Source: Mesostigma viride
Taxonomy: Eukaryota; Streptophyta; Mesostigmatophyceae; Mesostigmatales; Mesostigmataceae
Assembly (NCBI GenBank): GCA_009746045.1
Contig: RPFO01000059.1
Span: forward strand, 1,677,489 to 1,741,488
Reading direction: 5' to 3'
Length of the DNA: 64,000 bases
Shown here: in pieces, positions 36,401 to 46,075 of the stretch
How the letters are laid out: every line of letters starts with the position of its first letter
How positions within the stretch are numbered: position 1 is the stretch's first letter
Translations under genes and position numbers: made by a program
The notes under the pieces: generated by a model
Seen by the model: only the letters and a program-made list of their open reading frames with translations
The model's database searches: none
Told to the model about the DNA's origin: nothing

Positions 36401-39400
36401 CGAAGTGTGGGACTGAAAATTCGTAACGGAAACTTTTTGGTAGTTGCCGTCACTTCCTCTTGTGCAAACGTGTGGGAGTGAAAATTCGTAACGGAAACTT
36501 TTTGGTAGTTGCCGTCACTTCATTTTGCGCGAGTGTTGGGCTGAAAATTCGTAACGGAAACTTTTTGGTAGTTGCCGTCACTTCCTGTAGTTCGACTGAA
36601 AATTCGCTGAAATTCGCTGAATTCGTACCGTAGCCTAATTTTTAGTACCTCGAAGTGACGGGGCACCTAAAATTTTGCCCACAAGTACACTTGGCAGCGC
36701 GCTCACTGGGAAAAATTGTACAGCCGCTCCGGCGGGCCACTTGAACGAATTGTAATGCTGCGGAGCTGCCCCGGTGCGCCCCAGTTGCATCACCTTCGTT
36801 CCACCAAGCAACCCCCGTGCTTTTACTTCAACCAGGGCTCGGCCACAAGCACTGTACAACCAGCACTGTACAACCGGCATGGTATGGCAACCAGTCCTGC
36901 CTGTGGGATTACCCGATTCTCTGGCACAATTCACGTGCTAGGGAAGGTCATGTTTCGGTTTCCACTGCCCTTGTCAGCTGGGCCACTCAGGCATGTGTCG
37001 TGGTCGGTATGCATTGTAACGCGGACGTGGGCTCTCGGAGAAGGAAGCAAAAGTGCCGTGATGTTTATTTATGATAAGCACCAAAGATTGTGAACATGAA
37101 GACTGCTGACACGTCAATGTCTTAAAGGCACTCTTGCTGTATTGCGCGCCGTGATTACCTGCTGCTTGCGACCGCTCCGCCCGCACGTCACCGCCTGCTC
37201 CGCTCCTGCCCGCGCACACGTGACGTGGTCATGGGATCATTGGCTGTATGTGGCGGCATACATCAGCATATCCCAGCATTTTCTTATCCCCCACCTCCAG
37301 ACCCGTTTCAGCATTCCCCATCCTTCTGGCCATTCCCATCCCCGTCCATGGCCTGCTTTCGTGAGGGTGTTGTCTGCCAGCCAACCCCTTCTCAAACATC
37401 CCACACTGTACTGCATATATGAGCTTGCCTGCGGTGGTTTCAGGTCATGCCACGCTGGCTGGAGGTGCACAGGCCTGTGCGATTACCAGGCACTTCTTAG
37501 CAGGGGTGCGTGTGTTGCAAGTCACTGCTGCCTGACGCCTGTATGCCATTGTACATGCCTGCACTTGAAAACACGTCCTCCTTTGCCAGCACCCTGGCGG
37601 CCATCCCTGAAGCCGAAGACGTGGAGATGGTGGAGGTGAGGGAGCAGGCAATGTGGGTGGCATGTGCCGATGACACATGGCGTCCTTATACCGTGGGTGT
37701 TGCATTGGTTGCCAATACCCAACACCCCGCCCGCATGTTGCGCGCGCTAGTTGATAAAGACCACTTTCCATGGGGTCCAGGTGGTTGGGCTGCGTAATTA
37801 CCGCGCCAGTCTTGTGGGTTCGAGGCATCAAATCACGGCCATGACGACATGCTCTGCCTCTGCCTTTTCCATGCTTATGTATGATGGCAGATGTGGCTCA
37901 GCGCACCTTTTGTGTGTGTTTATCGCACCCTTATTTTGCGACCCGTCCTCTATCGTGTGATAAGACATGGTTCTTTCCACATAATTATCGCACCCTTATT
38001 TTGCGACCCGTCCTGTATCGTGTGATAAGACGTGGTTCTTTCCACATAATTATGGCACCCTTACTTGGCGACCCGTCCTGTATCGTGTGATAAGACATGG
38101 TTCTTTCCACATAATTATCGCACCCTTATTTTGCGACCCGTCCTGTATCGTGTGATAAGACGTGGTTCTTTCCACATAATTATCGCACCCTTACTTGGCG
38201 ACCCGTCCTGTATCGTGTGATAAGACATGGTTCTTTCCACATAATTATCGCACCCTTATTTAGCGACCCGTCCTGTATCGTGTGATAAGACGTGGTTCTT
38301 TCCACATAATTATGGCACCCTTACTTGGCGACCCGTCCTGTATCGTGTGATAAGACATGGTTCTTTCCACATAATTATCGCACCCTTATTTTGCGACCCG
38401 TCCTGTATCGTGTGATAAGACGTGGTTCTTTCCACATAATTATCGCACCCTTATTTTGCGACCCGTCCTGTATCGTGTGATAAGACGTGGTTCTTTCCAC
38501 ATAATTATGGCAGACAAAATTATTATGGGGTTCCGTCTCGATGCCACCCGCGTTCGAAAGTTCCAGGTGTCCACATAGTGCGGGTCCCACGACCTCTGAC
38601 CTTGATGAGACTTTGGCTCCGGTCTGGAAGCAGCCTGGAACGCCGGAACTGCCGAAGTGCAATGAGGGGCGAGTATCAGAGTCAAGGCTATGAACATCTT
38701 GATGGATCGGCATGGCACAGTACGGACAAAGAAGCCGGGCTTGTATGAAAGCATGCATCTTGGGTACGGAGCGCCGTCTTTCGCCGGCCCGCACCAGACT
38801 CAGGTGCACAGGTCAAACCAGTTTGAAAAGGCGGCGCCTGATAGATACCCCCTGGTTCATCGCGGCCCGGATTAGGTCATCAAACCCACTCCCAATGGAA
38901 CCACCTGTTTGAGCCCGAGCTCCTCAATATTCCAAGTTTGCATATGGGAAGGCCCATGGATTTGTGGGTACGATGCATGCTGGTTGTCCCTGTCTGCCTT
39001 GTGTGTCCCTTTTTTAATTTTAAGGGGAGGTGGTGTAAATAATTTTAAGGGGAGTTGAGTTTTGCTGATATCATTTGTAATTCATTTAGCACAATGAAGT
39101 ATAATTGGGGGCACTAAATAACATGTTTGGTGAGCTGTCCATGAACTTGTGGGGGGGACTACCCACATTCATACGCCACTATTGTGCTACTGATAGAAAA
39201 GGACGCCAATTAGAGCTGGGTATGCTCCAGCCAATGCACACATTGGTTGGCAGAAATAAATGTAGCGTCTACAGTTCCCTGAGTTTGTAGCTTGCTGAGC
39301 TATTTACATCAAGGAAATGGCAAAACCTTGAACAGTTATTGATTTCCCCGTAAAGCAATCATTTTACCGGACATTAGGAATAAACAGGTCATAAACCCTT

Positions 39401-42400
39401 CAGATAAGGCCACAAAATGTAGCGAAATCCGGCTGGCAGGGGGACAGCTGTGGTCCAAGTCCCAGGGCAATCCGACAGTCTAGCTCAAGTTAAAAGGTTT
39501 TGCATGCTAAAACCTGAACATTCGTTAAAGGAGGCTTTTTTGTATAAGGCAACTTAGACGTGATGTTTTCCATCCAAGAAGCCCAAAAGCATGCCCAATG
39601 ACACAACATAAGAAAACGGCTAGGCATCTCATCTGCCCTCGCCTGCCCTTGACATGGCCAACCTTGCCTGCGCAAGCATAGCAACACGATCGCTAGGCAT
39701 ACATACCAAGAGAGCATAACTATGCTCAACCCAAGGTTACCTTGTAAACTCTATGCCAAGAACTCAGCAAATGTGCGCGTAAGCACCTAAGAAAGACTGC
39801 CCTAGCAATAGGGGAAAATGCAGGCTGTAAACTTGGCAGCAAATCATACGTGTTGTCTGCCAAGCATTCACATCATATCCAGCTTGCCTTGCTGCACACA
39901 TAGCAGGGAAGTCTCTCATCTCAAAGGTTACAGCTCCAGGAAAGCAATTGAAACGCTTATCTAATTTAATGCCACTTATGCAGTATGTCCAGCAAAAGAA
40001 CCACTCTCACCTTCCTTTCCAACATGGTCACTTGCTAAGAAGCTGATGCCAGCTTGTGAGCCTCTAGGCACAGGCCGGATGCCGTTGCTAAAAGAGTCCG
40101 TGCCAGGACAAAAGCGTCTTAGCTAACTCATGTCCAAAGGATTATGGGAGACAAAGGCCAACACCTTACCAACAATGTAACCTCAGCGCCGTCAGCATCT
40201 CAGCCATAAACTACACATAATCGTAAGAAATCGCTTGAAATCTGGCAAAGCAGCCAAATCAAATGGCGAGCTTCCTGCAGGGAAACTGCCCGAAAGGCCG
40301 ACGTTAGTGCACTTGCCTGCGTGGAAATGTTTGATGGATAAACTGGCACGCAAGCCCAAACAGTGAAAGCCATCAACCGTAGCCCAGGCGCCCAACGAAG
40401 GTGCGCCTTGAATGAATTCTTGGAAGGCGACATGTGCAAGCCTACGTAGGTTCTTACGGTGCATGCTGGAAATGTAACAAGAACCGGGAAGCCTCGGCAA
40501 AAATCGTTAACACCATTACGTTAGCTTACTAATTGCCCTTTAGAGCCTATGTTGCCTCACAATCGCTGAGAAAAATTTTCATAATCCGCAAGAGAAACCA
40601 TCCTGGACCCCCGCGCCCGTAGCCGTTCGAGAAATGAGCGATATTGCAAACCGTAAACTTTCCGCCATGAAATGAGGTCATCAACTAATCTTCCTCAGGA
40701 TGCAGGCATTTTTTCTAGCTCTCCCGGTGCGGTATGGACGAGTATTGCCTAAAGGCACGCCCCCATGGCCACCTCCGCTGGTGTTGCGCGCTCCGGGCAC
40801 ACATTGTACATGGTATGGAAAATATTCGCCACGCCAAGTCCCCTTAACCGTCCTCGTAAAGCCCTCAACTGTCCTTGTGCCGATTTTCCACCATTAGTTT
40901 TTCTCGTGACTCAAAATCAGCACGAGTTTGTGCGTCCTATAGGGATTTGGCGGGAAAGTTTTCACTGGAACCAACTGGACCAACGGAAAGATCTGGATTC
41001 ACCCTATCCGTAGCGCACTTGTCTTACCATATCTTACCACCGAACCAGCATGAACACCCTGGACAAAGCACTGGGGTACCCTGCACCGCAATTCGTTCAA
41101 GTGGCCCGCCGGAGCGGCTGTACAATTTTTCCCAGTGAGCGCGCGGCCAAGTGTACTTGTGTGCAAATTTTTAGGTGCTCCGTCACTTCGAGGTACTAAA
41201 AATTAGGCTACGGTACGAATTTAGCGAATTTCAGCGAATTTTCAGTCGAACGAAAGGAAGTGTCGCCAACTACCAAGAAGTTTCCGTTACGAATTTTCAG
41301 CCCAACACTTGCGCAAAATGAAGTGACGGCAACTACCAAAAAGTTTCCGTTACGAATTTTCAGTCCCACACTTCGCGCAAATTTTAGTAGGGCTGCACGC
41401 AAGCTACCTTTCGAAAGTAAGGTAAAAATTTTGCGAAAGTATGGAACACAATTCATTCGTCCGGAGGAATGTTGCTCGTCAACTGCCCCCGTTCAGAAAG
41501 TTCCGCCAAACTTTACTTGAGATTTGGAAATCTGAACGTGCGGTTGGAGTTTCGCGGGGAAACCCAAGTTCCCCAAGTAATTCACCAATGACGCGCTTCG
41601 AACACTTGCCCGCTAAAACCTAAGCAGCCGCTCCGGCTGGCCACTTAATGAAACAAGATGGTTCACAGCTGTCTGAGTAGGGAAAGAAACCATTTTTTAG
41701 CAGTATCTTGTGGGTCCCTGGGGCGGTTACACTTTTTAGTGTTGGTATTCCATCTTAACAAGCAAATCTATCTACAAAACCAACCCCAGGGTCATCTCAT
41801 TTAGGAAAGGGGTCTAAGTATAATCCATTATAATGGTGTCACTGCGCACACTCACCGTACCCCCCTGAGGGGGGGCTATTTATAGAGCAGGGGAACCTAG
41901 TACTGGGACCACCACTACTATACCCCCAGGTGGGCCCTTATATGGTTATGCTAGGTTCCTAGTATGGTCTGGAAATAATCATTAGGCTGATGGGGGCACC
42001 TGTGGCGTACTGTGCAACTGGTAACTCATTCTAGGTACGAGTCAGATACGGTTGGGGGGGTGAAACTGTGGAAGGCTGGCAGTAGTTGAGGCTTGGCCCA
42101 ATGATTGTGGGCTGGTAACTTCATGTGTTGAGCTGACAAATGCGTAGATTATGTTTATTTTTCAACTTCATTCATCTAACAGCTCCGCTGGGCCTCTCCT
42201 TTGTCATCATGCACCGTGACGTTTCACACTTGGTTGCTTTCACCATGGTTGTCGCACAGATTTTGCCGCTGAAGGTGTCGGCCAAGCATATCTGCTGGAG
42301 GGGCGGCGCAGTGAGTCATGCTATTTGTTTGTGGAAAGTGTTTGTTCGCGGATTCAGGTGGTTTTGCGGGCATGAGGCTCACAGGGGAGGGAAATGGAGG

Positions 42401-43345
42401 GGGGGGGGGGGGAAGGATAGACATGTTTCAGGGCATTGCTAGGTACTTGCGTGACGCTTGGTGGTACGTAGCTCACTTTTCTTTCAACATGAAAGTTGGA
42501 ATGAAGCGTCTGTTTTCCTACTAGCATCCCACATTACATACCCTATCTTGTGGCATGCACCTGAAGGGCTTGAGAATATTTGATCTGGCGACCAAGGCTT
42601 CCATGCATCTGTCTGCCTGCAGCTAGTGGAGAGAGGGAGGGGGGTAGAAAAGGCCTTGGGATCACTATTGTGGTAGTTGTCATTCATGGAGGCCGGCCGG
42701 CACCCCTTTTTACTGCACTTTGGGTGACCGACCCAGTCCCTCTAGAATGCATTTTGGCACTTGCCTAGGTATGGCGCAAAACAGGGCAGTTGCGGCCCTA
42801 TGTACTCATCAGCTTAACCGACACAGCGAGACGCTTGAACCAACCGTTTCCACCAGCAAATGCGCTGTAATGAGCACTCTCAGGCAAGACCAGAAGTAGC
42901 CAACAGCTTGTTTATTTTAGTTTTCTTCATGCGATGCCTTGAAGTTGCTGACTCGTTGTTGAAAAGGTGATGGTTGACAAAGGTATGACATCAAGAGAAT
43001 TATTGTGATGTAATGTGGGACACTATATGTCATTCTGGGAAGAAATGCTTACCATGCCTTCGCCAGGAGCGACTATCACCCTTCTTTTTAGCAAGATAAA
43101 CATTCTCCTTTTCTAGGTTTGAGTATCTCCTTTTATTCGAAGTTGGGGCCTTGGTTACTGCAACACGTTCTCATTCACCTGCAAATATCTTACGCTTGCA
43201 GGTAATGGGAGCTGTGGATTTTGCGCGCGAGAACTGGATCCAGCGCTCTGATTGGATGGACCGGGGGGTGCAAGTTGGCCTGGGGCGCAAGTACCGCGAC
43301 TCGGTTACCTTCAACACATTCCTCTCTTATTATACGCAGATCTGA
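18484..43345 (+). CDS. ARP9: Plant-type actin-related protein ARP9 (ARP8 family, INO80-associated), 17 exons
   Basis: Exons: 18484-18559, 18717-18811, 25722-25793, 25970-26632, 27108-27228, 27633-27697, 28475-28564, 29844-29894, 31214-31351, 32020-32124, 32839-32909, 33462-33973, 35051-35094, 35339-35388, 37590-37635, 42260-42310, 43202-43345; every junction is GT-AG and all phases agree (797 codons plus stop, start exon uncertain). Family blocks in order: PPSQLIAERGANVLVINPG, LRIGLASQTSPVEIPHCIAR, VVGEEAARVSPEDPY, LRWPMRRGKFN, VLDDMHAIWEKAI, LAVVLVVPDTLE, VKELIGLILKDLAFASMIIH, ACIVNVGAQTTVAACVE, LVMPFGGD, LTRSALWFVKR, FEDTLDDAYLVEL, LDLKRKMFASIQL, ICWRGGA, and a C-terminus with GVQVGLGRKYRDS. 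ARP8/ARP9 proteins belong to the nuclear INO80 chromatin-remodelling complex; that role is by homology. The protein is longer than typical plant ARP9 (about 600 residues) because exons 25970-26632 and 33462-33973 carry Gly/Ala/Asp-rich insertions. The exon 25722-25793 is the least certain. Introns are repeat-laden, up to 6.9 kb. Confidence 0.92.
19316..19674 (+). repeat. GTGTGC hexamer microsatellite in intron
   Basis: About 50 copies of GTGTGC, drifting at the right end to GCGCGT-type units. Alternating purine-pyrimidine sequence of this kind favours Z-DNA. It lies in the intron 18812-25721. Confidence 0.95.
19780..24672 (+). repeat. 4.9 kb minisatellite, 19-bp unit, about 250 copies
   Basis: The unit is CCGCGCCATTATCCACTAT, with a T/C choice at base 9 (CCATTAT or CCACTAT) varying from copy to copy. 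There are occasional 12-bp short units (CCGCGCCACTAT or CCGCGCCATTAT) and rare CACGCC or GTGCC variants. It fills most of the intron between exons 18717-18811 and 25722-25793. Because the unit has no stop, all three plus frames stay open for over 700 codons, but this is an intron and not a gene. Confidence 0.97.
27943..28052 (+). repeat. 15-bp minisatellite in intron
   Basis: About seven copies of a unit close to TTGTCATCCTTCCTA, within the intron 27698-28474. Confidence 0.9.
28218..28438 (+). repeat. 11-bp minisatellite in intron
   Basis: About 20 copies of CCCACGCTTGA with few variants, ending about 35 bases before the acceptor of exon 28475-28564. Confidence 0.95.
28688..29432 (+). repeat. 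Composite minisatellite in intron
   Basis: Two alternating unit types share ACGGGTCTAGTACAGCAGG, CGACGGCTTCACTAGGCAAC. One type continues CCCTATTCATGTAGTAACAA (about 62 bp per unit). The other continues GGCCCAAGCGTTGTAGCAAC and CAGTATACGGGTCTAGTGAC (about 90 bp). Roughly nine units lie in the intron 28565-29843. Confidence 0.9.
29895..30275 (+). repeat. 33-bp minisatellite built from an exon end plus its 5' splice site
   Basis: Eleven complete 33-bp units follow directly after exon 29844-29894, plus a partial twelfth. Each begins with a splice donor (GTGAGT; GTGACT at 30060) and ends with a copy of the exon's last bases (ATGCCGTTCGGAGGGGAT or the TTGGG form). Donors fall at 29895, 29928, 29961, 29994, 30027, (30060), 30093, 30126, 30159, 30192, 30225 and 30258. 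The array is open in the exon's frame: 11 codons per unit, encoding variations on MPFGGDVSSTV. Confidence 0.95.
30485..30536 (+). repeat. 15-bp tandem repeat in intron
   Basis: About four copies of GTGGCATGCAAATA, in the intron 29895-31213. Confidence 0.85.
31094..31140 (+). pseudogene. Truncated duplicate of the start of exon 31214-31351, with its acceptor
   Basis: CCACGTGCCACAG followed by GACCTGACGCGCTCCGCC and CTCTGGTTCGTC occurs here and again, with one base change, at 31201-31246. The copy includes the 3' splice site and the first ten codons (DLTRSALWFV) and then diverges. The two acceptors are 106 bases apart, so using the upstream one and reading through would shift the frame. Confidence 0.85.
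31340..31424 (+). repeat. Tandem copies of the exon 31214-31351 donor junction
   Basis: The junction CATGGGGGTAAGTAGCTCTT is followed by GCATGGGGGTAAGGAGCTCTT-like and GCATGGGGGGCTGCTCG-like copies about 31-34 bases apart. The second copy still has a usable-looking donor (GTAAGG). Confidence 0.75.
34022..34152 (+). repeat. GGGT microsatellite in intron
   Basis: About 32 copies of GGGT (GTGG), in the intron 33974-35050, about 50 bases after a splice donor. The G-runs on the transcribed-sense strand could form G-quadruplexes in the pre-mRNA. Confidence 0.97.
34262..34312 (+). pseudogene. Degenerate copy of the end of exon 33462-33973
   Basis: ATCACCAAGAGCATCCTGTC followed by CAACAGTGAATC mirrors the exon end (ATCGTCAAGAGTATTCTGTC, CAGCGGTGAGTG). 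The coded peptide would be ITKSILSNSE against the exon's IVKSILSSGE. The donor GT of the real exon is replaced by GTGAAT. Confidence 0.6.
35981..36749 (+). mobile_element. MITE-like TIR element in ARP9 intron (copy 1)
   Basis: The left end AAGTGGCCAGCCGGAGCGGC and the right end (reverse complement AAGTGGCCCGCCGGAGCGGC) form terminal inverted repeats. Inside are a duplicated segment of about 165 bp (each with ACTTTCTGAAC and CATTCCTCC motifs) and three copies of a GAAAATTCGTAACGGAAACT unit. There is no open frame. No clear target duplication could be called. Confidence 0.75.
37921..38510 (+). repeat. 65-bp tandem repeat, nine copies, in ARP9 intron
   Basis: Units start at 37921, 37986, 38051, 38116, 38181, 38246, 38311, 38376 and 38441. 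Each has TATCGCACCCTTATTTTGCG or TTACTTGGCG, then ACCCGTCCTGTATCGTGTGA, then TAAGACGTGG or TAAGACATGG. The two variant types largely alternate. Confidence 0.95.
38511..41090. other. ARP9 intron interior; nothing recognised
   Basis: Part of the 4.6 kb intron 37636-42259. No open frame, RNA gene or repeat family was recognised here. Confidence 0.4.
41092..41653 (-). mobile_element. MITE-like TIR element in ARP9 intron (copy 2, inverted)
   Basis: Same family as 35981-36749 but in opposite orientation and shorter: it begins with CAAGTGGCCCGCCGGAGCGG and ends with CCGCTCCGGCTGGCCACTTA. It shares internal blocks such as AGTTTCCGTTACGAATTTTC and TTCCGCCAAACTTTACTTGA. Confidence 0.75.
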
Positions 43346-43655
43346 CATGCAGGGGGTATCTGTTGCTGGTCAGCCTGGGTCTCTCCTCGCTTGAGGCCAG
43401 TGGCGCTAGTGAGGTACCTTAGGTCATTGTCATGGGCCACGTCTCAGTGGTCACTCTCGTGAACACTTTGGGAAGAAAAATCAGGTTCTTGTGCCCGGGA
43501 TGATTAGCACATCCTGATAAGAGAGGGCATTTGGCAGCCCCACTGTTAATTGCGGCAGGGTGTATCCATTTCTGCTTCACGCTGACATCTGTGACATGAT
43601 CATGAGTCTATTATGTTAGTTTAATGAATAATTCAACAAGTTCTGGCATGGCGGG
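43346..43655. other. Downstream flank of ARP9-like gene
   Basis: Presumed 3' untranslated and intergenic sequence. No polyadenylation signal can be assigned with confidence. Confidence 0.35.
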
Positions 43656-43659
43656 GCGG

Positions 43660-44540
43660 ACATGGAAGTTAGGCTAGCGGAAATTATCTATGCAGATGAC
43701 ACAACCCTCTTCGAGGACACTGCGCACGTGCAGACATGGCTTAACTGCCTCGCAATGGAGGCCCGAGTGGTAGGGCTCGAGGTCAGCAATTGAAGACAGA
43801 GGCCCTGGCGGTTGGCCCATTTTTTCAACATGACGACCCGGATTGGTATGGCCTGGGCACACCTCCCCGAGCACCGTCGCTGGTGCATGGAGCAACCCCG
43901 CGCCCTGCCCTGGACTGTCAAACGCGACCTCTTCAAGGTCGTCATCTTGCCGATCCTGACCTATGGAGCCAAGACGTGGACGCTGACGCAGGAGCTGGAG
44001 CAGCAACTCGACGGCGTGGTCACCAAGATGCTACGTAGTGCGCTTTATATTCCATTCAGCATGCACATTCGCCATGAGGATTTGTATGCTGATTTACCAT
44101 ACGCTTCCCATATTATTAGGCCCATGCGCCTGGGCCTAGCCGGGAACCTCGCACGCACAGATCAGGTAGACACTATGGATAGCTCAGCAGGCACCAAGCC
44201 CGCCCAGGCCAGGTTGGGCGCCTGGGCGTTTTGTTCTCGGCCACATGGCGTGCCCCGGGCCGAGCGCGGCCGGGGCCCCACCCGTGGACCTTCCGGGATA
44301 GGCTAGGCATGGATATGTGTTACCCACGTCGCAATGGGCTCATGCACGCCAGGGCAGCCCCCTGGCATGTCTGTAATCTGGAGGCAGGTGGTTCGCAAGG
44401 ATAGGTGGCAGACTGGCAGGTAGTAATGAAGGAGACCACCCCCAAGCCAGTGGGGGCTCCGCGTGTGACCAAGTGTGGCGTTCACAGTAATTCGGGCCGT
44501 GACCAGTGCCCACAAGTCCACAACCCTGTAACTAGGTCTT
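43660..44540 (+). mobile_element. LINE reverse transcriptase/C-terminal fragment
   Basis: Encodes EIIYADDTTLFEDTAHVQTW, then a long better-preserved frame with MTTRIGMAWAHLPEHRRWC, VILPILTYGAKTWTLTQELE, FSMHIRHEDLYADLPYASHI and RLGLAGNLARTDQVD, ending in the LINE 3' untranslated region. It is a diverged member of the family seen at 44665-46040. The 5' half of the element is missing, and stops after LEVSN and further on show it is dead. Confidence 0.82.
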
Positions 44541-44664
44541 AGATAATTAATTAATAGACACGTGACTGCGTCACGTACGTGAGCATTTCTGCATGGCCTG
44601 CGCTGGTTGTCTCTTTGATATCCGTCGTCTTAGATAATTAGCTCCATCCATCCCATATGTACAT
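44541..44664. repeat. LINE tail remnant plus dispersed motif
   Basis: An ATTAATTAATAGACACGTGA start is the LINE hairpin/tail region in reverse orientation. It is followed by GGCCTGCGCTGGTTGTCTC near 44594, the motif also present near 4155 (minus) and 62478 (plus). Confidence 0.55.
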
Positions 44665-46040
44665 GTATAGTCTTCGTCGACTTCATCAAGGCTTTTGATT
44701 CTGTCCTCTGGGACGCTCTATGGGCTGTACTTGCTCGCGCTCGCGTCCCCACTCCCCTGATTACCGTCATCCGCACGCTGTATGAGGGGTCGACCACTTC
44801 GGTGCGCACTCAACACGGCATTACCCCGCCATGCCCACTGCAGACCGGCGTCTGGCAGGGTTGCGTCCTGTCGCCGTACCTGTTTATTATTGTAGTGGAT
44901 TATGTTATGCGCCAGGCACGTGCTCGCTTTGCTAGCATTGCAGGCCGTGCCCCTGGCCTAGCGATCACGAACGAGCTTGGGGAAGGGGGGCCGAGTGCCG
45001 ACTAACAAGCAGAATTTACTAGCTGACCTCATTTATGCCGACGACATCACGCTCATCGAGAAGCCGGAGTCTGCCCAACTTTGGCTGGACTGCCTGGCGC
45101 TCGAGGCTCGGGCGGTTGGTCTAGAAATCAGCCCCAAAACGGAGGCCCTGGCCCTCGGCATGGCAGGGCCCCCACCCACACTCCGCCTCTTAGACGATGC
45201 CGAGGTCAACTACCCTCCTTCAGGCCGCTTCAAGCTGCTCGGCAGTTGGCTTCCCGACTGCGAGGACGACATGACGACACGGATCGGCATGGCGTCACTG
45301 GGCGCACCTCCATGACCACCGCCGCTGGTGGAGCAACCCCGCCCTACCCCGGATCGTCAAGCGTGACCTCTTCAAGGTCGTCATTCTGACGATCCTGACC
45401 TACGGCGCCGAGACGTGGACACTGATGCAGGAGCTGGAGCAACGACTCGACGGCGCCGTCACCAAGATGCTGCGCAAGGCCCTTAACATCCCCTTTGGTT
45501 TGCACATTAGTAATGAGGATTTGTACGCTGATTTGCCCTATGTTTCCCACATTATTAGGCACAGGCGCCTGGGCCTAGCCGGGCACCTGGCCCGCACAGA
45601 TCAGGTAGATACATCAGATAGACTAGCTGGCACCAAGCCCGCCCAGCCTGGGCGATATGTCCTCACCTGGCGTGCCCCCGGCCGCGCGCGGCAGGGCCGC
45701 CACCCGTGGACTTTTCGTGATAGACTCGGCATGGACATGTGCTACACTAGACGTGACGGGCTCACCCCCGGGCAGCCTCCTGGTTTGTCTGTAATATGGA
45801 GGCAGATGGTGCGCAAGGATAGATGGCAAGTAGTGATGAAGGAGACCACCCCCAAGCCTGTGGGGGCTCCGCGTGTGACCAAGTATGGCATTCATAGCGA
45901 TTCGGGCCGCGGTGCCCACACCCCTGTAACTAGGACCTAGATAGCTTATACCATCCATTCCATCCCATGTTCCCCTCCCACTGAGGACTTATGCTCACGT
46001 GACGCAGTCACGTGTCTATTAATTATTAATTAATTAATCC
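44665..46040 (+). mobile_element. LINE reverse transcriptase and C-terminal domain, decayed but most complete copy
   Basis: The order is VFVDFIKAFDSVLWDALWAV (RT motif A region), LQTGVWQGCVLSPYLFIIVV (motif B region), LLADLIYADDITLIEKPESA (YADD catalytic motif near 45030), GLEISPKTEALALGM, LTYGAETWTLMQELEQRLDG, IPFGLHISNEDLYADLPYVS, RRLGLAGHLARTDQVD, HPWTFRDRLGMDMCYTRRDG and VIWRQMVRKDRWQVVMKE. Frameshifts near 44800, 44990 and 45320 make it a pseudogene. The 3' untranslated region ends with the hairpin CACGTGACGCAGTCACGTG at about 45997-46015 and a TTAATTAATT tail. No endonuclease domain is present, as the 5' part is lost. Confidence 0.85.
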
Positions 46041-46075
46041 CATATGTAGTAGTAGTGTATATAAATTAGCCATCG

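Noticed and set aside
37921-38510. CRISPR-like array
   Set aside because: The units are contiguous 65-bp repeats without distinct spacers, in a eukaryotic intron.
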